NCBI RefSeq assembly: GCF_014529535.1
Contig: NC_050738.1
Coordinates: 806,001-870,000, forward strand
Direction: 5' to 3'
Length of the DNA stretch: 64,000 nt
Origin: Bradysia coprophila
Lineage: Eukaryota > Arthropoda > Insecta > Diptera > Sciaridae
Part shown: positions 36,347-46,312 of the stretch, one piece after another
Layout: every line of letters starts with the position of its first letter
How positions within the stretch are numbered: the stretch's first letter is position 1
Made by a program: the position numbers and the translations under genes
The notes under the pieces: generated by a model
Database searches by the model: none
What the model saw: only the letters and a program-made list of their open reading frames with translations
What the model was told of the DNA's origin: nothing

Positions 36347-37321
36347 ATTATAAACCAAAATAATTTTTTTTGATAAATTGTGTTAGATACAAAAGTAATT
36401 CGATAATTGAATATCCGCCGCGTCAATTCAATCGTACACTCTGTGTGTACTCCCATCGATTCATTTTATTATTATTTTTTTTGGATATGAAAAGAAACTC
36501 ACATAAATTAAGTAGTTAGTGGAATAAAGTATTCAATTTCATCGTCTTCATGTGACAGAATATAAACGGTAAAGCGTTTTATTGACAACAGATGGAAGTG
36601 AAATTTTGTACAACTTCGTATTATTAATACATTTCTCCGAGTCATTATTAGGTAAAATTTGGTGTCGAAGAATAAAATTGAAATCTTAAAAAAAATGGAA
36701 ATTTTCCGTATTATGTTACAATGCATACTACTCGATATCGGACAAAATGATTTATGAGTTCAAAATGTTTACTTACAATGTCAATTTGTACAACAAAACT
36801 GTGTATTATGTGAAATGCATATACAATATCTCCAGGACCACACCTCAGATATTTCTTCATTTTTTTTTATTTATTTCTTCATTCGATTTTTACTTCTCTC
36901 TAAAAACCTATACTGAATTCATTGTACATTGTCTACGTTGTCTACTCAAATTCGAATTACTTCCGGAATTAGATCCAACAGTGTATGTGTACAAAACGTT
37001 CTTGCAATGGAAACGTAAATATTTGATTTTGTAAATAGACTCTTTTGTATGAACAATATGTGTATTGTAGTTGCAGGTGAGTGAGTCCATACATCTCCTT
37101 CGGAAATTCTTTATTTTCATCATTTTGTCTATTAGTTGTATTTGTGTGCTGTGCATGGACGTTATACCATTATGTGTATCGATCGTATTGTAAACATTAG
37201 TGGGTTAAAATTGATTGAATACCGTTCCCAGTAACAAATAAATTGCTGTATTGGTCTGCATATACCGGACCACATGGATCCATATCCCTCTAGTATGGCA
37301 GATGTACTTTTTGTTTAATAT
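36347..37321. other. intergenic, nothing recognised
   Basis: No supported gene or repeat pair. The frame 36747-37034 is AT-rich with no recognisable domain. Confidence 0.45.
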
Positions 37322-37483
37322 TTTATCTTCCATGTGTGACTATTTCATACATTACTCGTTTCTGTATATAAACTCTAAGACATACGTTAATTCTGGTTTT
37401 CTAGGGATATAATTCTATTATTACTCTTCTAGGGTAAATTTTATTTCCGTTTTTTTTATTTTGAAGAAAAAAACCAGTGACCC

Positions 37484-37556
37484 GACGGAGATTCGAACAC
37501 GGAACCTCCGACTTATGAACAAACTACGCTAACCATTTGACCACAGAGTCTTCGGG
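37484..37556 (-). repeat. tRNA-like module 1 (CAT anticodon position, Pol III boxes)
   Basis: The minus strand reads TGGTCAAATGGTTAGC (A box) and GTGTTCGAATCTCC (B box), with TTCATAA at the anticodon-loop position. GACTC and GGGTC can pair as an acceptor stem. A TTTTTTT run follows at once, as in a Pol III terminator. The anticodon and T stems do not close well, so I do not call a working tRNA. Confidence 0.55.
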
Positions 37557-37967
37557 TATATCAGATATGCATACCCTCATGATTGTCTTATGCCGCATTG
37601 TGCGACTCAATTTATGAAGTATATAAGCAACATGTACTGCAAAATGTGTCGCGTGTATGTGTGAATGCCATGTTGGAATTCGTTTAGAGCAAAAAATAGT
37701 CAAATTTTGATGAAACGGATACTCTTCATTCAAAAATTTCTTCTTTTTTTGTTTTACCTCAAGATTTCTGTAAATTATTTAGTGTTCCGATTGAACTTAT
37801 GTGCCGAGAAATATGCCATCGCAAATGTGGTGTAAAAATGTGTAAAAAAGCGTAGGGTCTGAGTGCTCAGCAGAAATTCGTACGAATGAAAATCAACTTA
37901 CGATAAAGAGATGAGCATAGTTTATTTGCAATTTATTTTAATAAAATGAATAAATAAAAAAAAATGT

Positions 37968-38040
37968 TTGGTGCGGGAAGAGAACTCACGACCTCATGCA
38001 TAAAAAGTTCACGCTCTAGCCAATTCGGCCACTGAGATTG
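37968..38040 (-). repeat. tRNA-like module 2
   Basis: The minus strand has GTGGCCGAATTGGCTAGAGC (A box and D arm) and CGTGAGTTCTC (B box position), followed by TTTTTTTTT after a short spacer. The D arm resembles that of class II tRNAs such as Leu. The anticodon region is decayed. Confidence 0.5.
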
Positions 38041-38467
38041 ATGATTCCACTTAGTTTTGTTGTCATGAAACCCCACATGTATGTAGAACATAAAAGCAAT
38101 GAACATAGATGCTCGCATAGATGTGTTAGTAAGTCTGTCGCAGGTAGTCCGATCAATTTAAAAAGTGCACGACAAAATGTCGCGTGTGTATGTTTAGAAC
38201 GAAAAATAATCAAATTTTGACTAAACGGATTCTCGTTATTCAAAATTACGTTGTTTAGTGTTTTATATCAGGATTTCTGTAACGTTATTAGTTTTTCAAT
38301 TCTACAAATATCTGCCGAGAAATGTGTCATTGCAAATCAATATGACAAAAAGGCTAAGGTCTCGGTTTACAGCAGATATTCATTCGATTGAAAATCTACC
38401 TACGATACCGGAGATCAGTTTATTTACAATTTTTTGATAGAAGATTGAAAAAAAAAAAACAAACAAA

Positions 38468-38548
38468 AATGTTCGTTGTGAGAATAGAACTCACGATCAT
38501 GTGCATAAAATTGACGCGCTCTAGCCGATTCGGCCACCGAGACTTACG
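38468..38548 (-). repeat. tRNA-like module 3
   Basis: The minus strand has GTGGCCGAATCGGCTAGAGC, with a closed GCC/GGC D stem. A perfect T arm is formed by GTGAG and CTCAC around TTCTATT. Downstream is a long T run. It is the best-folding of the three modules but still lacks a convincing anticodon stem. Confidence 0.5.
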
Positions 38549-38716
38549 ATTACGTCTCGATGTTGCCATGATTTTGCTTGATTGTCACACATGATGCTTG
38601 TATTGTGTACTAGATACACCAAATATTTCAGTGGTGTTTGTGTTTGTATGTCTTCGAGTTTATATACAGAAACGCTGAATGTATGAAATAGTCACACATG
38701 GAAGATAAAGCATTGT

Positions 38717-38846
38717 ATTGGTAGGCGAGAAAAATTCTCGAATCACTTCTTATGTACATATTGTATACACACGCGTTCGCTACGCTCACTTGTTATATAC
38801 AATATGTACATACGAAGTAATTCTCGAATTTGTCTCGCCTACCAAT
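38717..38846. mobile_element. 130-bp palindromic MITE
   Basis: ATTGGTAGGCGAG...TATGTACATATTGTAT pairs nearly perfectly with its inverse. The loop CGCGTTCGCTACGCTC is itself palindromic and of the GC-rich type seen in other foldback elements here. It lies eight bases from the right end of the tRNA-like unit. Confidence 0.7.
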
Positions 38847-39594
38847 AAAGTACTATTGTCAATTCCTAAGACTTTTGTTGGAATAGTTACCGAGCATGAG
38901 CACCATCCGTATAATAACATGACAAACGATGTATATATTATAGAGTTCTACATCCTCTCAATTCTGAGTGTTTGGTTTAGCTATTGTGTCCTCAAATATA
39001 TGTTCAAGGATACCTTTAGACATTCATCGTGATTTTTACAAATTGTCCGTTCTTATTATTTATTGGATATTTCTATTTATGTTTCAATTGAAATGGTTAG
39101 CAAATAGTCTGGACCATTCAATATACCGATAGCCGTGCATGTGGACTGTGGAGTGTGTAAATATCAGAATTGATTGTAGAGAATCGTTGGTAAATAATGT
39201 GAAAGATTTTAATTCAGGACATTTAACTGAACCATTCACATATCAGCCGAATCATGGACGAATCTGCTACTTCGTTTGATCAACGTATTTTTAATGGTTT
39301 GAAAGAAATCATATCATATTTTTTGTGTTATGAGATCGCATGGTTGAGTTGCAATGGTTGCAATTTATTGAGTGTTTCGGTAAAACAGACAGGGCCGTAG
39401 CTAGAAGGTATCGGCCTCTGAATACCGACTCATTTGTACAATGATGTACATTTGTACTTTTTATGAAATAGAAAGTGGTGGGTCTCCTGGAAGTTAAGAA
39501 AGTTATCAGGGAGAAACTACCCTCAATGGAAAGACGATCTTTTGACTATCTATGTTGCCCACAACATATGTTGCCGGTTATTGTGACTTGTCAA
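38847..39594. other. intergenic, nothing recognised
   Basis: No supported gene or paired repeat. Confidence 0.4.
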
Positions 39595-39729
39595 CTTTAG
39601 ACACACCGGAAAGTGCTAAGGGAGTCGAGGGATACATCCAACTAAAAATCAAAAATTTGACTTTTGATTTTTAGAAATTTATTTGGAGGTATTCCTCGAC
39701 CCCCTCAGCACTTTCCGGCGTGCCTAAAG
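39595..39729. mobile_element. 135-bp palindromic MITE
   Basis: CTTTAGACACACCGGAAAGT pairs with ACTTTCCGGCGTGCCTAAAG. The arms continue through GTCGAGG and AAAATCAAAA to a loop near 39655. Confidence 0.7.
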
Positions 39730-39970
39730 TGCCTGCTCGAGCATGAGAGAGCAAACTGTCAAGTAAACAAAGCAAAAATTGAAAAAATCCAATTTTGTCT
39801 CTCACACCGAGCACGGAATACTTTTGTGGTAACTGGAAATCAAGCCTTATGTTTCGTAATTTTAAAAATGTGGGAAACCTAGATCGCCAAAACCATAGAG
39901 AGTAACTCTTTGGTCAAAACTGACTGAGTATACCGATTTATCTCGCCCAATGTCAATTATAGGAAACCGT

Positions 39971-40422
39971 GGTTGGTATGTAGAGGCGCCACAGTTTGTT
40001 TTCACGAAAGTAGATTCACGAAAAAATAGAGCGGTGACATTTATGACGAGACGAAATGTACAAGAAAGCTAATAGAATTATACGAAAATCTATTACATTT
40101 GAGTTTTCGTTTGCAAACAGCATAGGAGAATGATGTTTAGAAACTAAGAAGAAATCTACCAGAGTTTTCCCATATTTTAGTACATTCTGTCATAAAATTA
40201 CTGCTGTCACTGCGCTTATTTTCTTGTGAACTAACCAGAGAGATGCTAATATGACGGCTGGGACGCCGTTTCGAAACGGCGTCCCAGCCGTTATCTTAGC
40301 ATCTCTCTGGAACTAACTTCATATGGTGACATTTTTGTTCTGTAATGACAAATGTGAAGTTGGGTTCACATGAAAATAAGCCGCAGAGAATGAAAAAAAG
40401 GTGGCGCCTCTACAGGCCAACC
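39971..40422. mobile_element. element with GGTTGG..TGTAGAGGCGCCAC ends
   Basis: GGTTGG then TGTAGAGGCGCCAC at the left is matched inverted at the right (ending 40422), with two mismatched bases. It hosts a younger hairpin MITE at 40235-40310. No transposase frame. The family cannot be fixed because no duplication is clear. Confidence 0.6.
40235..40310. mobile_element. 76-bp near-perfect hairpin MITE, AACTAA duplication
   Basis: CCAGAGAGATGCTAA...GACGCCGTTTCG pairs with its inverse with only two or three mismatches and almost no loop. It is flanked by AACTAA on both sides (40229-40234, 40311-40316). Related arms occur at 45299-45480. Confidence 0.85.
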
Positions 40423-41699
40423 CACTCGTCCTATAGCCCCATTTGAGTTCTTTAATAGCTCCTTCATACTGCGTACGGCCGTATTTTAAGAAAAAGAATT
40501 CTTTTGTTTAAATTCACTAAGTCCCTCATGCAAATTACGGCAGCATAATTGCAGGCTCTGTGTAAATGTAAGTTCACAGAAGAGTAACAGATTAACTTCC
40601 ATCAAAAACACTACCCAATAATAACGCGTTTACAGTCTTAAAATGTCTTGTTAATGTCTTAAAACGTGAAATGTGTGCCGTGGGAATCGTCGATCAATAT
40701 TATGAAGATGTAGACGCGAACAGGATGAGATGATGGTTATATGACTGTTATAAAATAACAAACCCAACAAATTAATACAAAATTATTCAAACACATTTTC
40801 CAGGTATTTAAAGTGAACCTCTTAACAAATTCCCAGTCGGCAACCCATCAGCCAACATCATACCGAAACCATCAACCTTCATCGGGAGACTTTTTAAAGT
40901 CAATATTTTCGCATTTCGAATTTCTATCTCGTAACATGTTCTGTATTGAGTTATATCTTGAGATAAATCACATGTGTATTAGAACGTCGAATCGACGAAG
41001 AGATATTGTGAATTTTACCGTGTAACCTTTACCTGTTCGCATAATTTGCATAACTTAAATATTGAACATCCTTTGTTGAATTATCATTTTCCATGATTAA
41101 AATTCAATATTAAAGAAAATTTGTTCAAAATATAACCATAATGTAACTCAATCATATTAAATAAGTTATTTTACAAATTCGACGTAATTTATGCAAATAA
41201 ATTTCAATGTTATTACATCGGTGGTACACCCTATATGGCATATCGCACATATATTATATACTACTACACCCTATATATTACGTTGGAAACTTCCACACCA
41301 CTGTGGTGAACTCAAATTTCATTAAATAGAAGAAAAAAAAAGTTCCTTTCGTATAATCTTTCTTATAACCAAATAAATTAGCTCATTATAATATTTTCTG
41401 GTTAAGCCCTCCTCGTTCCTGCAATAATCAAAGATAGACGAGATATTTCTTTACCCTTGTGCGGTGGATTATTTTATTGAATTGAAATTATGGCTCTGAA
41501 CATTCGAACATTTGTTATTGCAACCCCATAGTTTTCACAGAGAAAGTGAGTATCCTTAAAGAAAATACAAAAATGTGGCCCCATGAGAATGCATCCATCC
41601 CATCCATCCATCCCCGCAAACGGAAAAATAAAATTCACGCGTCGAACAATGCTATGCCAAGTTTCGAGTCTTTAGGACTCGTCGTCTGGGCTTCTATAG
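40423..41699. other. intergenic, nothing recognised
   Basis: No supported gene. ACGGCCGTATTTTAAG and AAATTACGGCAGCATAAT near 40474-40530 resemble the ends of the hairpin MITE at 7428 but do not form a complete copy. Confidence 0.4.
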
Positions 41700-42863
41700 T
41701 AAGGCTCGGAACGGGTTCGGGTTGACTTGTTTAAGTTCAGGTTCAACCTGAACCTGTTCTTCACCTGAACATGAAATTACCATTTCGGGTTCGACCCGAA
41801 CCTGACCTGAACCTGAATTGGTTCGACCTGAATCTGACCTGAGCCTGAATTTCTCATTTCGGGTTGGACCCGAACCTGACCTGAACCTGAAATTTTTATT
41901 TCGGGTCAACCCGAACTAACCTGTTTCGACCTGAACTTAAAGCAACTCAATGAATCTGACTGAAAATACGGCCGAACCGTGGTATAAACCACGTTTTTTG
42001 CAATTCTGAACAGAAATCCATTCCTATGCAAACCATTAAAATATGCAATTTGTATTTATTTTAATCAAAATACACAATTCAAACATGGTATTCAATCGCA
42101 ATGACAAGCTCAATAGCGAATTTACTTCACTTACACAAATTTGTTGTTTGTAGTAAACAATGTGACAAACATTTTCTTGCACTCTTTTTAGCTGTGAAAA
42201 AATCAACATCATACGACACTTAAATCAGGCAAATAATGGTTGATTTCCGTCACAGAATTGCAAAAACTATTTTTTTATGGTATATGAGACTTTCTTTCGT
42301 ACGTTAAACGCATTTTTTCAGGGAATTAAATTTAACTAGTGACAAAAAGTTGTATGGAAATTTTTTAGCACCAGCCCTAAGTTTTCCTTACGAGCGAAGC
42401 GAGTAACACTGACATTTCTAAACGAAAAATCATAGCAAAATATGTCGTATTTCAATTGTCCAATGCTCAAACACTTTTATTTGTCGCATACAATTAAGTG
42501 TACTATAACTTAAACTTAGACATTTTGATGGACATTCGTTTCAATCGACGCTTACTTCTAAAAAAATGTATTTAAAATAACGCAATATAAAATTAGAAAT
42601 CAGTTCAGGTCAAAACAGGTCAGGTTCGGGTCCCACCCGAAATAACAAATCAGGTTCAGGTTAGGTTCGGGTCAAACCAATTCAGGCTCAGGTCAGGTTC
42701 GGGTCGAACCCGAAATTGAAATTTCAGGTTCAGGTCAGATTCGGGTCGAACCTGAAATCATAATTCAGGTTCGGGTCAAAATCAGGTTCGGGTCAAAATC
42801 AGGTTCGGGTCAAAATCAGGTTCGGGTTCCGGTCAGACCGAACCCGACCCGTTCCGAGCCTTA
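41700..42863. mobile_element. hAT element with CGGGTTCAGGTC subterminal arrays, 8-bp duplication
   Basis: TAAGGCTCGGAACGGGT ends are inverted copies of each other, flanked by a perfect TTCTATAG on both sides (41692-41699, 42864-42871). About 240 bp on each side is filled with degenerate CCCGAACCTGACCTGAACCTG words on the left and their inverse on the right. The centre (about 41950-42590) is ordinary AT-rich DNA with a GAGCGAAGCGAG word. No transposase gene is present, so it is non-autonomous. Frames over the arrays give repetitive Arg/Pro/Ser peptides and are not genes. Confidence 0.92.
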
Positions 42864-43064
42864 TTCTATAGAGTGACAAGCAAACAAACCAACAAACAGT
42901 CCTGAAATGATTTTGAATGTGAATCGACTCAGGGCCTATGTTCAGTTCTTTCGTAGGAGCTACAGTTGACAAACGATTGTGGCGTAACGCACCTTTGTTT
43001 TTGGAGACTCGTAACTCAGACTTGAGAAACCAAATTGGGGTCCTCAATCTACAAAGTTTTACTA

Positions 43065-43262
43065 AATGTTACAGACGGCTGTCATCTGTTATCGACAACG
43101 ACCGCAAGAATAAACGACCTGACTAATAAGGTCTTATGTAGCAAAAAGCATGTTCAAAACAAATGAAGTAAAAGATTTCTGAAATAAATCTTTGAAAATC
43201 TTCGATCAAGTGAAGTAATAGTTTGAATAGTAAAACTGTTAATTGGCTTGCCGTCTGTGACA
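43065..43262 (+). repeat. MITE family A copy with both ends
   Basis: TTACAGACGGCTGTCATCTG at the left and GCCGTCTGTGACA at the right are inverted ends. The interior CGACAACGACCGCAAGAATA and two AGTAAxAG words are intact. The TTAA flank is not preserved. Confidence 0.8.
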
Positions 43263-43268
43263 TGTTCA

Positions 43269-43348
43269 ATCCAAGGTAAATATAGTGAGTCGGTAATATA
43301 TATAACCGAATTAAATGTGCGATGCCTCACTATATACTTACCTTGATT
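43269..43348. repeat. 80-bp palindromic element
   Basis: CCAAGGTAAATATAGTGAG and CTCACTATATACTTACCTTG pair around a loop with TATATATAA. It lies immediately beside the MITE family A copy. Confidence 0.5.
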
Positions 43349-43515
43349 AAATCCACTATAAAATCACTTGACTGTTCCACAGTCCATATATTTCGAAACA
43401 AACATTGTTGACCCTTGACAACAATCTAGTTCGTTAGATGACATCGCCAGAAACTCACCAGCTAATCAAACTAGATTTAAAGCAGCAGAAACTTCAATGG
43501 CATAATTTTGAGACT

Positions 43516-43521
43516 TTTATT
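43516..43521 (-). terminator. polyadenylation signal for the 43591-44043 gene
   Basis: The minus strand reads CAATAAAAG about 70 bases after the stop codon, a normal position for an insect 3' end. Confidence 0.5.
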
Positions 43522-43590
43522 GTTTCAAAAGTACAATTTATGTTACTAATGTGACACGTAACGTAACAGAACAAATGATAACAAAAAAAA

Positions 43591-44043
43591 TTATTTTTTC
43601 GGAGAACGAGATTGCGATCTTCGTCGTCGTGGAGTCTTAGGCGTGACGGGAAAATCCAGGCTACGATTCAGTCTCCGTTTGCGTTCACGTTCCTCCGATG
43701 TAAGACCAAGGGTACGTCGACCAAGCGATGACACTTTCGGTTGTTTCAATAATTTCGAATCTTTCATTCCAAAATGCTTAAACGAACTGCTCAATTTGGA
43801 CGCAGGAGACTTTTCGTGAAACTTGTCCTCAAACAATTTGGCAATGTCCTCTTCTGCATCCGATCCAATGTTTTCCGATAAAATGGCCGACAAATCAATA
43901 TCGGGATTGGGACGAAATCGTTTCGTCAACGAACGGTTTGGACTAAATTTTGTACCTTCTGCTGGATTCATTTCGTCATCATCGCGATGACTGCGTTTGA
44001 GCGAGCTTCTTCTGTCTTTAACCGGTGTCGATTTTCTACTCAT
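43591..44043 (-). CDS. short basic nuclear-looking protein, unrecognised
   Basis: A 150-residue frame from ATG 44043 (AATATGAG); an in-frame ATG at 44055 is an alternative start. I do not recognise the family. The composition is that of a regulated nuclear protein. It has many Ser/Thr-Pro sites (TPVK, SPNR, SPASK, TPKTPRR, SRSPKK) that fit proline-directed or cyclin-dependent kinases, basic clusters KRSHR, KRFR and RRRRSQSR as possible nuclear signals, and an acidic middle (DAEEDIAKLFEDKFHEK). RSSL and RRTL fit a minimal RxxL destruction box. The C-terminus LGLTSEERERKRRLNRSLDF looks like a helix. The gene is clean, with no stops, repeats or frameshifts, and has a plausible poly(A) signal. 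Upstream exons cannot be excluded. Confidence 0.6.
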   Translation of the reverse strand: MSRKSTPVKDRRSSLKRSHRDDDEMNPAEGTKFSPNRSLTKRFRPNPDIDLSAILSENIGSDAEEDIAKLFEDKFHEKSPASKLSSSFKHFGMKDSKLLKQPKVSSLGRRTLGLTSEERERKRRLNRSLDFPVTPKTPRRRRSQSRSPKK

Positions 44044-44159
44044 ATTTAGATGCACGGGATTATGAACAATTAATTTCGCAGTTTAAGTGAAACGATAGCA
44101 AATTTTATGGTCAATAACAAAGTCAACTTCAATTTTTATCATGGCACATTCAGTTTATA

Positions 44160-44604
44160 GGTTGGTTCAACGCACTTCAAGCAAAAGTGCTATTTATGAC
44201 AGCTGCCAGTACTATTTTGTATGAAATTTTATCCCCACTCTTTTTACAGTGTAAAATTTTGTATGGAGCACTGTCAAGTTTCACCAAGGCCATATGAATT
44301 GTCAAATTTTATTCACAGAACCATAACCTCAATAATATCTCGGTGTAAATCGCGTAGGCGACGTTGCTCGATTTGTATGAAATATCACGTGAGCGACGTT
44401 GCTATGGATGAAATTGTCGTTGTTCGGGTTGTCAAAGTTCGTGTTTACAGCTGAATTTTTTTATAAAAATAATTTTTGACCGTTAAAAATTTGAATTTTG
44501 TTTGAAAATTCAAATTTTTTTTTCATTGTTATGTTGGATTTCCATACAAGCCTGTCTGTCAAAATTATTTTTATAAAAGAATTCAGCTGTACTTGGAACA
44601 AACC
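44160..44604. mobile_element. composite copy of the GGTTTGTTCC MITE with an inner hairpin insertion
   Basis: It starts TATAGGTTGGTTCAACGCAC and ends CTTGGAACAAACCTATT. From about 44285 to 44452 it matches the interior of 45496-45666 (AAGGCCATATGAATTGTCAA, TGGATGAAATTGTCGTTGTT). A second palindromic unit is inserted at about 44451-44590, with ends CAGCTGAATT and AATTCAGCTG and arms TTATAAAAATAATTTT. The left part shares AACGCACTTCAAGCAAAAG with 7149-7167. Confidence 0.6.
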
Positions 44605-44782
44605 TATTATCGGACTTTTCTTCAATGAAATTGACATTGTCACTTTGTTTGGCTAGTAGCAAATGTAAAGCCTCTACAGGCTGATTTACTTGGCGAATAG
44701 GTTTGTTCCAAGTAACTATAAACATGAAATTTGTCTGGCCGAACGAACACGATTTCATCCACAGATCTCGGTTTTCATCAGA

Positions 44783-44990
44783 GAAACGATAAGTTGGTAC
44801 GCCTGTGGCGAGATAGAGGGAACATTGGAATGACAGTTGGCTACTATAGGAGTGAATGTGAGAGAATTTGTATGTAATTCTCTCCCAAAGGAGCCGACTG
44901 TCATTCCAATGTTCCTGCTATCCCACAAGAGCCAACTGTCATTCCGATGTTACGTCTATCTCGCCACAGGCGTACCAACTTATCATTTCT
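44783..44990. repeat. foldback element (about 210 bp)
   Basis: AGAAACGATAAGTTGGTACG pairs with CGTACCAACTTATCATTTCT. The arms continue through CCTGTGGCGAGATAGA and contain the phrase AACATTGGAATGACAGTTGG and its inverse, repeated again inside. Confidence 0.65.
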
Positions 44991-45298
44991 ATGGTTTTCC
45001 CAAAGTATATAAACACTTTCAGGTGAATTCATTTTCGTATGTTGTCTAACTTAGACTTGTGCAACATGACGGCCCTAAATCCTTCCAATTCACCACTAAA
45101 TACAACTTGACACAAACAAATTTTATATGTGTGCAACATAACGCCGCTAAATAGTTCCAAATTTACCACTAGATGCAACTTGACGCAAACGAATTCAATA
45201 CATGTGCAACATGACAGAGCTAAAATTCACCTGAAATTTTGGATCCGTGTGTAACTGTGGATTTGCATTACCTTCAGTGTTTATATACTTTGGGTTTT

Positions 45299-45480
45299 CC
45301 AGAAAGTTACTAATATTACGACTGGGTCGTTTCGACGGATAGAGGGGAATATGTCGAATGACAGTTGGGTTTTTGAGATAGAATTCAATACATTTTCGCT
45401 CAACCAATTTCAAAATCATTCGACATATTCCCTCTATCCGTTAAAACGACCCAGTCGTCATATTAGCGTCTCTCTGTGGT
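45299..45480. repeat. foldback element related to the 40235 hairpin
   Basis: CCAGAAAGTTACTAATATTACGACTGGGTCG-like left arm is matched by the inverted right arm ending CTCTCTGTGG. The right-arm inverse has CGCTAATATGACGACTGGG, close to GCTAATATGACGGCTGGG of the 76-bp hairpin. Between the arms is GGATAGAGGGxAATATGTCGAATGA and its inverse. Confidence 0.6.
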
Positions 45481-45495
45481 TTTCTTACAAATATA

Positions 45496-45666
45496 GGTTT
45501 GTTCCAAGGCCATATGAATTGTCAAATTTCATCCATATAACCATAACCTCAATAATACCTCTGTGTAAATCGCGTTGGTCGATTTGTATGAAATATCATT
45601 GCTATGGATGAAATTGTCGTTGTTCGGGTTGTCGAAGTTCGTGTTTACAGTTACTTGGAACAAACC
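45496..45666. mobile_element. MITE, GGTTTGTTCCAAG family, intact copy
   Basis: GGTTTGTTCCAAGG and CTTGGAACAAACC bound 171 bp, flanked by TATA on the left and TATT on the right. It shares its interior with the copies at 31614-31811 and 44160-44604. No coding potential. Confidence 0.8.
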
Positions 45667-46072
45667 TATTGATGAGGTTATGTCTCTATGGATAAAATTT
45701 GACAGTAATTTGACAATTCGTATGGCCTTGGAACCTTACTACTCGTCAAGTCAATTTCTATGTAGTATATATCGAGTATCGAATGATTCAAGAATTGATG
45801 AAGCACAGCCAGTGTACATCACGAGTGGAATTAGATGTAACAGGTTAGTTTTCGGTCGTTTCTCCACTCTTTTATTAAAAATAATCTGCGAATTCTATTC
45901 ACCTATTGTTTGGTGTTTCTTTGCTATTTACTCTGTTGAAGCTCCTGGGCCCATCCTACAACATTGAAAACTTTAGAAAAATAAAATCTTTAACCGTCTG
46001 CGAAAGGCGAGCATATGACTAGTGATATTGTTGAGTCTATTAGTTCTTTTGATCAAAAATTTTTACAGTGAA

Positions 46073-46186
46073 CGACATCTCAAATGTCTAACTGTCATTT
46101 TTTTCAGAGAATGTCATTGTGAATTTGCACAATAAAATTCTCAGAAAAATTTGACAGTGAGACATTTGAGATGTCGTTCACTGTAA
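46073..46186. mobile_element. 114-bp palindromic MITE, TTACAGTG ends
   Basis: TTACAGTGAACGACATCTCA pairs with TGAGATGTCGTTCACTGTAA. The arms continue through AATGTC and ACTGTCA to a loop near 46130. Confidence 0.7.
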
Positions 46187-46194
46187 GAGATTAG

Positions 46195-46312
46195 TGCAAA
46201 ATCTTTTACTACATTTCTTTCAACATTCACTTTGGTATAAGATCACATTATTCGGAGTCCATCATTTATTTTGTCGTCGTTGTCGATAACAAATGTTTAA
46301 TTATTTTGTCAT
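46195..46312 (-). repeat. MITE family A copy (reverse, partial)
   Basis: AAAATCTTTTACTACATTTC, GGTATAAGATCACATTA and GTCGTCGTTGTCGATAACAA match the reversed family in order. Confidence 0.6.

Larger units (their letters stand above)
37322..38709. mobile_element. inverted-repeat unit carrying three tandem tRNA-like modules
   Basis: Left arm TTTATCTTCCATGTGTGACT (37322) continues through ATTTCATACATT, GTTTCTGTATATAAACTC and AAGACATAC (to about 37386). The inverted right arm spans about 38645-38709 with only a few differences. Between them are three direct repeats of about 490 bp, each starting (minus strand) with a tRNA-like A box/B box module followed by a T run. The spacers share CGCGTGTATGT, AATCAAATTTTGA and TGCCGAGAAAT words. 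No transposase and no clear target duplication are visible. Confidence 0.7.

Noticed and set aside
37484..38548. Functional tRNA genes (Met or Leu type) in the 37.3-38.7 kb unit
   Set aside because: A and B boxes and some stems are present, but the anticodon stems do not close in any of the three modules, and the T arm fails in module 1.
42799..43047. Frames over the hAT subterminal arrays (also 41694-41909) with repetitive Arg/Pro/Gly/Ser peptides
   Set aside because: They are translations of the short tandem words at the element ends and cross element boundaries; not proteins.
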